A stretch of DNA of 64,000 bases from Streptomyces chrestomyceticus JCM 4735 (GCF_003865135.1 NZ_BHZC01000001.1:4588001-4652000); one strand, 5' to 3'; positions 1-11,156 are shown, counted from the stretch's first letter. Numbers and translations are program-made. Notes: a model not told the origin generated them from the letters alone.

Positions 1-374
1 GCTCCTCGCCCCGCACCGCCCCCCTCCCCCACCCCTCGCGCTCCTCCGACCACCTCACCATCACGGTCAGCGACTCCGGCAAGGCGGCCACGAACGGTAC
101 GTACGAGCTGTACTGCCACCCGGCGCGCGGCACCCACACCGACGCGCGCGGCGCCTGCGACAAGCTCGACAGCCTGTCGCGGTGGGGCAAGGATCTGTTC
201 GCGGGTGTGCCGAAGGGCAGCAAGTGCACGATGCAGTACGGGGGCCCCGCCACCGCACACGTCACCGGGACGTGGGCGGGACGCCCCGTCAACGCCCAGT
301 TCAGCCGCGCCGACGGATGTGAGATCAGCCGCTGGAACCGGTTCGTGCCGGTGCTGCCCTCGGTCGCTTCGTGA
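1..374 (+). CDS. Subtilisin inhibitor-like (SSI family) secreted protein, 5-prime truncated by the window edge
   Basis: The gene is open at the left edge; 123 codons remain before the TGA. The visible domain follows the Streptomyces subtilisin inhibitor pattern: an LTITVS strand, four cysteines in the contexts ELYCHP, GACDKL, SKCTMQY and DGCEI, and a GTW-G-RPV strand before the last cysteine. Such proteins are secreted homodimers that block subtilisin- or trypsin-like proteases, with the reactive bond just after the third cysteine. By alignment from memory with SSI, the P1 residue here would be the Met of CTMQY, as in SSI itself, which favours subtilisin-like targets. The signal peptide lies outside the window. 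The family call is firm; the target preference is inference. Confidence 0.85.
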   Translation, partial: SSPRTAPLPHPSRSSDHLTITVSDSGKAATNGTYELYCHPARGTHTDARGACDKLDSLSRWGKDLFAGVPKGSKCTMQYGGPATAHVTGTWAGRPVNAQFSRADGCEISRWNRFVPVLPSVAS

Positions 375-567
375 CCTGGAAGCGGGCCAGTTCAGGACGC
401 GGGGCACATGTCGGGCGTGCGACGAGTCGCACAACCCCGTGGCATTACCTCCTCGTCATCCGTCTCCGCGTCCACATCCGGTGCCCGTAGACTCCCTTCC
501 AGTGACCCGCCGCGGACGTGGCGGCGGGCTCGGCAAGGTGCGGTAACTGCAGGGAGGAAGCGTCGTC

Positions 568-3500
568 GTGAGCAGCAGGCCATCCCGAGGCGCTGCTCGC
601 CTCGCAGCCATACTCGACGCTCTGCCGGACGCGTTGCTGCTGGTGAACTGCAACGGCACGGTCGTCAACGCGAACGCCATCGCCCTGGAGACCTTCGAGG
701 CCCCGGGCACCGCCCTGGTGGGCCGCGGGCTGCTGGACCTGCTGCCGTCCTTCGACTCCAAGCGCATCCCGGGCTCGATGCGGCGCCACGACGAGCAGGA
801 GCACGGCCCGCGGACGAAGCCCACGCGGATGGTGGCGCGGCGTACCGACGGCAGCGAGCTGCTGGTCGAGGTGACCAGCGCGAACCTGGAGGACGGCCGG
901 ACCCCGTACGAGTCCGCCTTCGAGGCCGCGTACGCCGACCACCGCAACGGCTACACCGGCGACGAGCTGCTGATGCTCGTCGTACGGGATCTGACCGGGA
1001 CGCTCGACACCGAGACCGAGCTGGCCCGCCAGCAGCGGCAGACCGAGATGATCCTGCGCGCGGCCGCCGAGGGCGTCGTCGGCGTCGACTCCGAGGGCAG
1101 GGTCGTCCTCGTCAACCCGTCCGCCGCGCAGATCCTCGGTTACCGGGCGAGCGAGCTGGGCGGCAAGGAGCTGCACCCGCTCATCCACCACTCCCGCGCG
1201 GACGGCACGCCGCTGCCCTGGGAGGAGACGCCGCTCGCCGACTCGCTGCGTTCCGGGCGCAAGCACCGGGTGCGCGGGCAGGCGCTGTGGGCCAAGGACG
1301 GCCGGTCCGTCCCGGTGGACCTGACGACCGCGCCGGTACGCGACGGTGACCAGCTCGTCGGCGCGGTGATGACGTTCACCGACCGGCGTCCGTACGATGC
1401 GCTGGCGGCGCGCCACACGCAGTTGCTGGCCGTACTGGACCAGTCGCTGCGCGGCCCGCTGGAGGAGCTGAAGGCGGAGCTGGGCACGCTGGCGTCCGAC
1501 CCGGCCGGCCAACTGTGGCCGGAGGCCAACCAGATCCTGCACCACCTGGCCGCCGGGTACGCGCGGATGACCACGCTGGTCGACAACGTGCTGAGCTACC
1601 AGCGGCTGGACGCGGGCGGCGAACGGCTCACCCGGTCCAAGGTCTCGCTCGACCGCGTCGTGGCCGCCGGTGTCGAGGGCGCGATCGAGCTGATCGGCCC
1701 GGGCCGCGCCCAGTTCGCGGTGCACGCCCCGCCGATCGACGCCGAGGTGGACGCGGAGCGGCTCGCGCAGGCGCTGTCCCACCTGATCGCGGATGTCGCG
1801 GGCGTGGACGCCACGGGCAAGGCCGGGAGCGGTGCCGAGGCCGCCTCCGGGGACTCGACGATCGTGGTGGCCGCGGCCGCGCGCGGCGAGGTCGTACGGA
1901 TCGAGGTGCGCGGCCCGTACGGCGGCGGCAACCCGGTCCACGCACCGATCGTGCGCGGCATCGTGCGGCAGCACGGCGGTGTGCTCCAGACGCACAAGGT
2001 GCCGGGCGCGGGCGGCAGCGCGTACGTGCTCGAAGTGCCGGTGACGGCCGGCGGCGCGCCGGTGTCCGGCGCGGCGGGCCCGGCGCGCGAGGTGACGGGC
2101 AACGAGACGACGGTCATGCCGGTGCCGGCCGAGCGGGCTCGGGGGACACAGGCAGAGGGACAGGAGCGGGCCCAAGGGCCGGGCCAGGGCAAGGGGTCGG
2201 CTCAGGGGCAGGTCGGTGGGGCCGGGGCGCCTGGGGTGCCCGGGGCGCCTGGGGTGCCTGGGCAGAAGGCGCGTGCGCAGGCTGATGGAGGGGCGAGCGG
2301 CCCCGGTACGTCCGGTGCTGCGGGTGACGGTACGGGCCGTACGGACGGTGGGGCCGAGGGCACGCCGACCGGGCGGCGCCGGGCGCGGAACGGTGATGTG
2401 CCGGGCCGGCAGCAGCCGCAGCAGCCGGGTGGGGACGCGGCGGCTGGCGGGAACGGGAACGGCAGCGGTCAGGTGCCCCGGGCCCGTAATGAGGCGGATG
2501 CCTCCGGGGCGCAGGGTACGGGCGGCTCCGGGCGCCCCGGCGCGGAACCGGGAACGACCGGTGCGCCCGGGATGCCGCAGGGCATGGCGGGGGCCGAGGT
2601 CGTACCGCCGGGCGGTCGGCGTCCGCTCCAGCAGAACGGGCCGGAGGGTGCCGCACGGGCCGCGCTCCCGGCGGCCGCCGGCGGCCCGCAGAGCCAGGCG
2701 CAGGGGCAGCAGCACGGGCAGGGACAGCAGCTCGGGCAGGGGCCGGGACAGGAGCAGGGGCACGGGCAGGCGGTTCACGCCCAGGCCGGGCAGGCGCAGG
2801 CTCAGGGGCAGGTGCCGCCGTCCGGGCGCCGGGCGCGCAGGGCGCTGGCCGACACGGCCGAGCGCCCCTTCCCGAACCAGGCTCAGGCCCCCGTCCGCAA
2901 CGCGCACTCGGCCTTCGCGCTGCCGCCCGCCGCCGCCGATCAGCTTCCGCAGTCCCCCCTGCCCGCGTTGCCGGTCCTGCCGGGTCAGAATCCCGGCCCG
3001 GCCGACGGCTCGCAGGGCGGGACGGGTACAGGCACAGGTACAGACGCAGGTACGGGTACGGGTCGCCGTCGCGCGCGTCCCGGTACGGCGGACACGGCTG
3101 GCGATCCGGCCGGTGCGGTGTCCGAGCAGGGCGCGCCCGAGGGCGGCTGGGGAACCGAGCCGACCGGTCGGCGCCGTGCGCGGCGTGCGGCCGCCGAGGA
3201 GCGGGCCGCCGCCGCGATGGCCGATTCGGAGTCGACGGGTACGTTCGTCGCCGGTCCGGAGGGGCTGGTGGCGCACCCCGTCGAGGGCGGGCCGACGGCC
3301 GCTCCCGGCAGCACGCCGACGGCCGGCCCGGGAGCCGCTCCGACAGCCGCTGACGCGCCCCCTGCGCCCCCCGCGCCCACCGGGCGCCGGCGTGGGCGCC
3401 CCAGCCCGGTGGAGGCCGAGCAGGGCGCGGGCCAGAAACCGCAGAACCAGGTACAGCACCAGGTACAGAACGGCCCCGCCGAAGGCCCCGGTGCGGCCGA

Positions 3501-4772
3501 GGCGCCCGTACCCGACCCGGCCGCCCCCGGCAGCCCATGCCCGCGCCCGCCTCCCCGGAGGCGGCGGAGGGTGACGACCTGGCGGGCGGGCCCGCCGCGG
3601 GCCACTCCCACGGGCGCGCGTTCAGTGTGCGGACGCTCGGGCAGGGCGTGCCGTTCTCGCAGCAGCTCGCCGGAGCCGAGCAGCAGCGGCCGGCCGCACC
3701 CGGAGGTGCCGCGCCCGGCGCCCCGACCCCCGCCGCGGGCTCGGGCCGCCGCCGCAAGCTGGCGCAGCCGCCGCAGGAGGGGGAGCGTACGGCCGCGTCC
3801 GACGCCGCCTCCGCCGAGGCCCGGCCGCACCCGCAGCCCGGCACCCCCACGCCGGGACAGCCCCAGCCCCCACAGCAGTCCCAGCAGCAGCAACACCCGC
3901 ACCAGCAGCACCTGCTGAACACCTCGGAGGGACGTGCCTTCGCCGTCTCCGCGCCCGACGAGGGCAGCGAGGGCCCCGAGCCGCTGGACGGCCCGAACGG
4001 CGCCGTCGAGGTGACCGAGCCGCAGCCGCAGCCGATGGACGACGAGCTGCCGCCGGAGCCGCTGGACAACCCGCGCCGACTGCTGGTCTGGCCCGCCCCG
4101 GACGTCTCCACGCAGCAGGCACTGAGCGACCGCGGCTACCGCCCGGTCATCGTCAACTCCCGCGAGGAGGTGGACGCGCAGATCGCCGCGTACCCGGCGG
4201 CGCTGTTCGTCGACCCGCTGACCGGGCCGATCACCCGTACCGCGCTGCAGTCGCTGCGTACGGCGGCGGTGGCGGCCGAGGTGCCGGTCCTGGTGACGGC
4301 CGGACTCGGGCAGGCGACCCGGGAGGCCGCGTACGGGGCCGACCCGGCCGTACTCCTCAAGGCGCTCGCCCCGCGCGACAGCGAGCAGCACCCGCCGAGG
4401 GTCCTGCTGACCGAGGAGAACGACGCCGTCGCCGGGGCGCTGACCGCCTCGCTGGAGCGGCGCGGCATGCAGGTCGCGCGGGCGGCGACGGACGCGGACG
4501 CGGTGACGCTCGCGGCCCAGATGCGGCCGAACCTGGTGGTGATGGACCTGATGCAGGTACGCCGCCGCCGGGCCGGGATCGTCGACTGGCTGCGCTCGAA
4601 CGGGCTGCTCAACCGCACTCCGCTGGTCGTCTACACATCGGCCGACCTCGACCCGGCCCAGTTGCCGGGGCTCGCGGCGGGCGAGACCGTCCTCTTCCTG
4701 GCGGAGCGGTCGACGAGCGCGGAGGTCCAGGCGCGGATCGTGGACCTGCTCGCCAAGATCGGTACGAATTGA
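568..4772 (+). CDS. Very large PAS sensor / kinase-like protein with two C-terminal receiver-like domains, interrupted by a one-base frameshift
   Basis: GTG start at 568 with AGGGAGGA at 551-558. Frame 1 is good to about 3530, and the reading then continues in another frame from about 3534 to the TGA at 4770-4772. The shift occurs in a C-rich stretch (3511-3540) and is explained by one missing base. The restored protein would be about 1401 residues. In order: two PAS domains (about 12-150 and 155-275); a degenerate dimerisation helix reading QSLRGPL where a kinase would have SHELRTPL, so the phosphoacceptor His is absent; a weak HATPase-like region (360-495); a Gly/Ala/Pro/Gln-rich linker of over 600 residues; then two receiver-like domains, the first with FVDPL and the second with VVMDLM at the phospho-Asp position. 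It is probably a cytoplasmic signalling scaffold. The partner and signal are unknown. Confidence 0.75.
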
Positions 4773-4800
4773 GCGGGACCGGTACGGACTGAGCCACCAG

Positions 4801-4872
4801 GGCGGCAGTGGAGGAGCCCGGCAGGGCAGCCGTGGAAGAGCCCGGCGGGGCAGCCGTGGAAAACCCCGGCGG
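4801..4872. repeat. Three tandem 24-bp repeats
   Basis: Three contiguous 24-bp units (4801-4824, 4825-4848, 4849-4872) share a GGCAGCCGTGGAA core followed by a CCCGGCGG-like end. They fill most of the gap between the sensor gene and the DUF6886 gene. No function is visible. Confidence 0.8.
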
Positions 4873-4902
4873 CCCACCACCCCCCTGCGGTAGAAACGCC
4901 CC

Positions 4903-5529
4903 ATGCGCCCCCGCCCCGGTGAAGTCCTGCACTTTTCGGAGGACCCCACGATCGACACGTTCGTGCCGCATGTCGCCGGGACCGCCCGGCAGCCGGAGGC
5001 GTACGTCTGGGCCGTCGACGGTGACCGGGCGCCGGACTACTGGTTCCCGCGCGAGTGCCCGCGGGCGATGGCGTGGTGTGTGCCGGGCACGTCCGCGGCG
5101 GACCGGGCGCGCGTCCTCGGGCCGGGCGGCGGCGAGCGGGTGCACGTGATCGAGTACGACTGGCTGGAGCGGCTGCGCACCGTCGAGCTGTACGCCTACC
5201 GGTTGCCCGCCGCGCCCTTCCGCCCGTTCGGCGGGCCGGTGCCGCACGCCGTCGTGGCGACCCGCCCGGTCGACCCGCTCGGCCCGCCGGAGCCGGTCGG
5301 CGACCTCCTCCGGCTCCACCGGGACGCCGGAATCCAGCTCCGGATGCTCGACAACCTCTGGGGCTTCTGGAACGACGTGATCACCAGCACGCTGGGGTTC
5401 AGCGGCATCCGTCTGCGCAACGCGAAGCCGGACGCGGGCCCGGGGCACGGTACGGCAGCAGGCCCGCGGCCCTCCTCGGGAACGGCGCCTCCCGTACGCA
5501 CCCGCCGCCGCCTCACCCCACCCCGATGA
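4903..5529 (+). CDS. DUF6886 family protein
   Basis: A 208-residue soluble protein. The N-terminus (LHFSEDPTIDTFVPH), then AYVWAVDGDRAPDYWFPRECPR and the later LDNLWGFWNDVITSTLGFSGIRLRNA block, match a small family found in Bacillus and actinomycetes that I know as DUF6886. No enzyme function is established. The C-terminal 30 residues are Pro/Arg-rich and likely disordered. The ATG at 4903 lacks a clear Shine-Dalgarno sequence. The gene stands alone, 130 bp after the sensor gene, with a tandem repeat between them. Confidence 0.7.
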   Translation: MRPRPGEVLHFSEDPTIDTFVPHVAGTARQPEAYVWAVDGDRAPDYWFPRECPRAMAWCVPGTSAADRARVLGPGGGERVHVIEYDWLERLRTVELYAYRLPAAPFRPFGGPVPHAVVATRPVDPLGPPEPVGDLLRLHRDAGIQLRMLDNLWGFWNDVITSTLGFSGIRLRNAKPDAGPGHGTAAGPRPSSGTAPPVRTRRRLTPPR

Positions 5530-5571
5530 CCACCGCCCTGGCGACCACCGGCCCGGCAACCACCGCCCGCC

Positions 5572-7224
<1,653 letters not shown>

Positions 7225-7412
7225 CGGGAGCCTCCCCATAGGGTGCGCCTGTTACGCGCGGGTAAGTTCCTGGCGATTGTGCTGGTGTTCCTCGCGGTAT
7301 GTCACTACCCGGCCCGTACGGATCCGGCCGTTCTCCGGGCGCCCGACGGCCCCGCCGCACCGCCGCTGAGCGGTACGAAGGGGGCGCCGGATGTTCGCGG
7401 GGTACGGATCGA

Positions 7413-7889
7413 TCAGGCCATCTTCGCCATGTCGAGCGGCGCGGCTTCGGCCCTTCCGCCCCGGTCGAGCGCGAACCACACCCCCTTGCGGCGTCGCGTG
7501 TCGATGTTGGGCCGGTAGACGCCCCACCGGGACGCCAGGGCTTCGACCAGGTGCAGGCCGCGCCCCGACCCGTCGTCGAGCAGCGCGGGCAGGCTGAGGA
7601 GCCGGCTGCGCGGGGCGTCGTCCCACACGGCCACGCGTACGGAGGCGGGGTGCACGGTCACATCGAGACGTACGACGGCCGTGTCGGTGTGCAGGTGTAC
7701 GTTCGTGACCAGCTCGCTGACCAGGACGCGCATGTCGTCGACGAGTTCGGTGTTGCCGGTCAGGGTCATGAGGTCGGTCACGACGGCCCGGGCGATCCCC
7801 GGCGCGGTGGCCCGGTTGAGCAGGTCGAACCGGAACGCGTCGCGTGCGGCGGGGGGTGTGGAGGCTGGTTTCGGGGGTGCGAGAGTCAT
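7413..7889 (-). CDS. ATP-binding protein of the anti-sigma / RsbW-like HATPase_c_2 family
   Basis: 158 residues from the ATG at 7889, preceded by GGGAGACG; longer upstream readings are not supported. The GHKL ATP-binding motifs are present: N box LVSELVTNVHLHT, G1 VWDDAPRS, G2 DGSGRGLHLVEALA. These small kinases act on anti-anti-sigma factors or related partners. The gene is divergent from an HTH-DUF5753 regulator and DUF397 gene, the typical Streptomyces three-gene set exemplified by whiJ and scr1/scr2 loci. A 28-bp palindrome lies between the divergent starts. Role in the set is inferred from context. Confidence 0.8.
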   Translation of the reverse strand: MTLAPPKPASTPPAARDAFRFDLLNRATAPGIARAVVTDLMTLTGNTELVDDMRVLVSELVTNVHLHTDTAVVRLDVTVHPASVRVAVWDDAPRSRLLSLPALLDDGSGRGLHLVEALASRWGVYRPNIDTRRRKGVWFALDRGGRAEAAPLDMAKMA

Positions 7890-8028
7890 GGCTACGTCTC
7901 CCAACGCGAGGGTGCGCGCTGCCCGCTGCCGTGGCCTGGCCACTCCCCAGGTGCGCGCCCAAGGGGCGCGCGAGTGACTGCACTTCGGCCGAGCCGACGC
8001 ATGGCGTGGTACTGAGAAGGACGGTAGT

Positions 8029-8056
8029 GGCAACCATGCTCCGTAGCAAGGTTGCC
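8029..8056. promoter_or_regulatory. 28-bp imperfect palindrome, candidate operator of the HTH regulator
   Basis: Outer arms GGCAACC (8029-8035) and GGTTGCC (8050-8056) and inner arms TGCT/AGCA are symmetric about 8042/8043. It lies between the divergent ATPase and HTH genes. Its core, ATGCTCCGTAGCA at 8036-8048, recurs at 9265-9277. Confidence 0.6.
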
Positions 8057-8131
8057 CACCCGTACTGGTGACGACTGGTGGACCCGTGACACCGTTGCAC
8101 GGCAAACTCAAGCGAAAATGGGGACGGTGAC

Positions 8132-8986
8132 ATGCCAGCGAGGGACAACCCGACCGCACGGCAGGCGCGTTTGGGTGCCGAGCTGCGGAAGCTGCGCGAG
8201 GCCGCAGGAAAGACCGCGCGTGAGGCCGCCGGCCTGCTGTCGACCGACCAGGCCAAGATCAGCCACATCGAGTCCGGACGCATCGGCGTCTCGGTCGAGC
8301 GCCTCACCAGGCTCGCCACCTTCTACTCGTGCGACGACGCCGCGCTCATCGACTCCCTTTGCGCCATCGCGACGGAACACCGAGGGCAGTTCTGGTGGGA
8401 CGAGTACCGCGGGCGGCTTGCGCCGGGCTTCCTCGACATCGCCGAGCTGGAGCACCACGCGACACGCATGCGGTCGATGCAGTCGGTGAACATCCCGGGG
8501 ATATTCCAGACGGAGGAATACGCACGCGCCATCTACCGTGGACACACCCCGGCCCTGCCGCCCGACGAGGTCGACACACGCGTCGAGCACCGCATGCGCC
8601 GACGCAGCGTCCTCGAACGCGCTAACCCGCCCCACTTCACCGCCGTCATCCACGAGGCGGCGCTGCGTATGCGATTCGGCGGGCGCAAAGTGGCACGTGC
8701 TCAACTCGAATACCTGATCACCGTGTCCGAGTGGCCGAACGTGGATGTCCGCGTACTGCCCTTTACGTGCGAAGACTTCATCGAGGCCACCCAGCCCGTA
8801 CTGTACGCGAACGGTGTCGTACCGCAGCTGGACACCGTTCAGATCGACAGCGCCTTCGGCGGACGCTTCCTGGATGCCGAAGTCGAATTGAAACGCTACC
8901 GGGCCTTGCTCGACACCGCCGAAAGAGCATCACTCGGAACCGAGGATTCCCGGAATCTCATCCATCACATCGCGCGAGAACTGTGA
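8132..8986 (+). CDS. XRE-family helix-turn-helix regulator with DUF5753 domain (WhiJ/Scr1-like)
   Basis: 284 residues. The N-terminal HTH (about 12-70) reads LRKLREAAGKTAREAAGLLSTDQAKISHIESGR, and the rest (about 95-270) is DUF5753, including WWDEYRGRLAPGFLDIAELE and IPGIFQTEEYARA. Family members are DNA-binding regulators of development or secondary metabolism and are paired with DUF397 proteins. The downstream DUF397 gene starts 12 bp after the stop, so they are co-transcribed. The ATG at 8132 follows GGGGACGG. Autoregulation through the palindrome at 8029-8056 is inference. Confidence 0.88.
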   Translation: MPARDNPTARQARLGAELRKLREAAGKTAREAAGLLSTDQAKISHIESGRIGVSVERLTRLATFYSCDDAALIDSLCAIATEHRGQFWWDEYRGRLAPGFLDIAELEHHATRMRSMQSVNIPGIFQTEEYARAIYRGHTPALPPDEVDTRVEHRMRRRSVLERANPPHFTAVIHEAALRMRFGGRKVARAQLEYLITVSEWPNVDVRVLPFTCEDFIEATQPVLYANGVVPQLDTVQIDSAFGGRFLDAEVELKRYRALLDTAERASLGTEDSRNLIHHIAREL

Positions 8987-8997
8987 GACACCCAAGC

Positions 8998-9189
8998 ATG
9001 GAACAGCAGTGGCAGAAGTCGTCGTTCTCCGGAGCAGGGGGCGAGAACTGTGTCGAGATAGCCACGAAGGGGGCAGCGGTCTTCATTCGCGAGAGTGACG
9101 AACCGAACGTCATGACGGTCGTTAGCCGGAGCAAGTTTGCAGCGCTTATCGCGGGCGTCAAAGCCGGGAACTTCGATCACCGGCCGTAA
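8998..9189 (+). CDS. DUF397 small protein, partner of the HTH regulator
   Basis: 63 residues with the typical DUF397 signature WQKSSFSGAGGENCVEIA and a central VFIRESD block. DUF397 proteins are encoded beside HTH-DUF5753 regulators and modulate them (BldB and Scr2 are related examples). The gene begins 12 bp after the regulator stop; the start at 8998 gives the normal family length. A terminator follows at 9214. Confidence 0.88.
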   Translation: MEQQWQKSSFSGAGGENCVEIATKGAAVFIRESDEPNVMTVVSRSKFAALIAGVKAGNFDHRP

Positions 9190-9213
9190 GCACGACGCCT
9201 GACCAGCAGGTAG

Positions 9214-9243
9214 GCCCCTCACGCCGGATGGTGGAGGGGCTTT
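9214..9243 (+). terminator. Intrinsic terminator of the HTH-DUF397 operon
   Basis: GCCCCTC (9214-9220) pairs with GAGGGGC (9234-9240), followed by TTTGT. Confidence 0.7.
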
Positions 9244-9258
9244 GTCATATGCCAAGTA

Positions 9259-9284
9259 GCAAGGATGCTCCGTAGCACCCTTGC
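9259..9284. promoter_or_regulatory. Second palindrome with the same core as 8029-8056
   Basis: GCAAGG (9259-9264) and CCTTGC (9279-9284) flank TGCT/AGCA arms. The 13-bp core at 9265-9277 is identical to that at 8036-8048. It lies just past the operon terminator with no obvious gene immediately downstream, so the pair brackets the HTH-DUF397 genes. Confidence 0.55.
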
Positions 9285-9369
9285 CTTAGACCGACGCGTA
9301 GCGCTACGGTCACAGCGCGTCGCCGCTCCAGGACCGAAACCGCAAGGGCATGGCTCGGCGTACGTGCCC

Positions 9370-9411
9370 CTCCCCGTCGGCTGATTTCTCCTAAGAAGGC
9401 GCGACGGGGAG
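9370..9411. other. 10-bp perfect inverted repeat with nested small palindrome in a 333-bp gap
   Basis: CTCCCCGTCG (9370-9379) pairs with CGACGGGGAG (9402-9411). The 22-nt loop itself contains TTCT/AGAA arms. It lies in the gap 9190-9522, which otherwise holds a terminator and the second palindrome; I see no credible gene there. It could be a terminator without a U-tract or a leader hairpin of the MOSC gene. Confidence 0.45.
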
Positions 9412-9522
9412 GACCCACCCCCACCCGCAACCCCACCCGCCTCACCCTTTACCACGCGCTCCGCGCGCCCCGCACCGGAAAATCAGGAGTCTCGCGTCGT
9501 ACGGTCGTGGCAGCCTGGGGGT

Positions 9523-10362
9523 ATGGGGACGATGGTGGGAACGGTGACCACGCTGTGGCGGTATCCGGTGAAATCGCTGCTGGGCGAGGAGGTTCCAGAC
9601 ATTTCGGCGGACGCCCGCGGACTGGCGGGGGACCGTGCGCTCGCGTTGGTGCACCAGACGTCCGGCCAGGTCGCCAGCGCGAAGAATCCACGGCTGTGGC
9701 GCGACCTGCTGAAGTTGCGGGCCGAGATCATCGACGGTGCCGTACGCATCACCCTGCCGTCCGGCCGCACCGTACGGTCCACCGACCCCCACGTGCACCG
9801 GACGCTCACCGCGCACCTCGGGCAGCCCGTCACCCTCGCCGACGCCCCGCCCGAGAAGGCCACCCTGGAACGCTCCCGCCCCGAAGAGGTACTGGCCGCC
9901 GGCGCGGCGGCCGAGGTGCCCCACGAGACCCTGGAGATCGCCTCACAGGCCCCGCCCGGCACCTTCTTCGACTTCGCGCCGCTGCACCTGATCACCCGCG
10001 CCACCCTCGACCGGATCACCGAACTCGGCCCCCGGGCCACCACCGTCGAGGCCGAGCGCTACCGCCCCAACGTCGTGATCCGCACCGAGGCCGCCGGCTT
10101 CGTCGAGAACGACTGGCCCGGCCGCGACCTGCGCATCGGCGACGAACTCACGCTCCGGGTCGTGGCCCGGACACCGCGCTGCGCCGTACCGACGCTGGAG
10201 CACGGCAGGCTGCCGCGCGACCCGGACGCGCTACGGGTGCCCGCGCGCCACAACCGGGTGGTGCCGATGGAGGAGATGGGGCCGCAGCCGTGCGCGGGCG
10301 TGTACGCGCAGGTCGTACGGCCGGGACGGATTCGCCAGGGGGACGCGGTACGGCTGGTCTGA
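9523..10362 (+). CDS. MOSC domain protein (YcbX/mARC-like)
   Basis: 279 residues. An N-terminal beta-barrel (VTTLWRYPVKSLLGEEV, then LAGDRALALVH) is followed by a MOSC domain with RPNVVIRT, a conserved Cys in RTPRCAVPTLEHG, and the closing GVYAQVVRPGRIRQGDAV. MOSC proteins bind sulfurated molybdenum cofactor and act in sulfur transfer or reduction of N-hydroxylated compounds. No 2Fe-2S domain is appended. Start ATG at 9523; a second ATG at 9532 is possible. The gene is monocistronic and convergent with the sigma factor gene. Confidence 0.85.
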   Translation: MGTMVGTVTTLWRYPVKSLLGEEVPDISADARGLAGDRALALVHQTSGQVASAKNPRLWRDLLKLRAEIIDGAVRITLPSGRTVRSTDPHVHRTLTAHLGQPVTLADAPPEKATLERSRPEEVLAAGAAAEVPHETLEIASQAPPGTFFDFAPLHLITRATLDRITELGPRATTVEAERYRPNVVIRTEAAGFVENDWPGRDLRIGDELTLRVVARTPRCAVPTLEHGRLPRDPDALRVPARHNRVVPMEEMGPQPCAGVYAQVVRPGRIRQGDAVRLV

Positions 10363-10406
10363 GCGCGGCACGGCCCGTGGTGGGTACGCCCCGGTGAACG
10401 TTCGCC

Positions 10407-10940
10407 CTACGCCGCCACCGCCAGCTCCGGGTCCTCGCGCAGCTTGGCCAGGGCCCGGGAGACCGCGCTCTTGACCGTACCGACGGAGACCCCGAGCAAC
10501 TCCGCCGTCTGCGCCTCGCTCAGATCCTCGTAATAACGCAGCACGACCATCGCCCGCTGCCGCGCCGGCAGCCGCAGCACCGCCCGCCACATCGCGTCCC
10601 GCAGCACCTGGGCCTCGGCCGGGTCGGGCGCCGGTACCGGCTCGGGCTCGGGTATCTCCTCGCAGGCGAACTCGTCGACCTTGCGTTTGCGCCACTGCGA
10701 GGTGCGGGTGTTCAGCAGGGCGCGGCGCACGTAGCCGTCCAGCGCCCGGTGGTCCTCGATCCGTTCCCACGCCACGAACGTCTTGGTCAGCGCGGTCTGC
10801 AGCAGGTCCTCGGCGTCGCTCGGGTTGGCGGTGAGCGAGCGGGCGGTCCGCAAGAGCACCGGCCCGCGGGCCCGCACGTACGACGAGAACGACGGGAACA
10901 CAGCGGCGCGGGAGGCGCTGGTGCACACTGGCGTGGTCAT
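10407..10940 (-). CDS. SigE-family RNA polymerase ECF sigma factor
   Basis: 177 residues. Region 2 (about 15-85) contains RTARSLTANPSDAEDLLQTALTK; region 4 (about 110-165) contains LPARQRAMVVLRYYEDLSEAQTAELLG and the recognition helix VSVGTVKSAVSRALAKLR. The two are linked by a Pro/Glu-rich segment. This is the SigE family common in actinomycetes. No anti-sigma gene is adjacent, so its signal is unknown. A tandem repeat and a 30-bp palindrome lie upstream. Confidence 0.9.
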   Translation of the reverse strand: MTTPVCTSASRAAVFPSFSSYVRARGPVLLRTARSLTANPSDAEDLLQTALTKTFVAWERIEDHRALDGYVRRALLNTRTSQWRKRKVDEFACEEIPEPEPVPAPDPAEAQVLRDAMWRAVLRLPARQRAMVVLRYYEDLSEAQTAELLGVSVGTVKSAVSRALAKLREDPELAVAA

Positions 10941-11067
10941 GCTCCAACGCTAGAAGCGCTCAATGCCGTGAGGGATCGCCCAGAGGTGCCGATGCCCCCT
11001 CCCCCTCAAGTTGTACGGGTGGGGTTCCCCCTACCTCCTAAAGGCGGACAGCCACTCGTCCCTCGTC

Positions 11068-11113
11068 AGGGTGCCCGTCCCACTTTCGTCAGGGTGACCG
11101 CCTCACTTTCGTC
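11068..11113. repeat. Two tandem 23-bp repeats upstream of the sigma factor gene
   Basis: Units 11068-11090 and 11091-11113 match at 20 of 23 positions (AGGGTG ... CACTTTCGTC). They lie between the DUF1906 terminator and the sigma factor gene and could be an operator pair or a minisatellite. Confidence 0.7.
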
Positions 11114-11143
11114 GGTGCTCCGGCGCCCGGGCGCCGGAGCACC
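11114..11143 (-). terminator. 30-bp perfect palindrome, probable terminator of the DUF1906 gene
   Basis: Every base from 11114 to 11143 pairs symmetrically about 11128/11129, with GGTGCTCC on one side and GGAGCACC on the other. It starts 14 bp past the DUF1906 stop. There is no U-tract, as is common in Streptomyces. Confidence 0.6.
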
Positions 11144-11156
11144 ACCCGCCAGGTAC

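Noticed and set aside
445..3459. A minus-strand open frame of 1004 codons opposite the PAS sensor gene
   Set aside because: Shadow of the sensor gene; composition is random-like and the plus frame has clear PAS motifs.
3534..4772. Programmed ribosomal frameshifting in the PAS sensor gene
   Set aside because: No slippery heptamer with a downstream pseudoknot was evident, and five other genes show the same one-base loss, so a consensus error is simpler.
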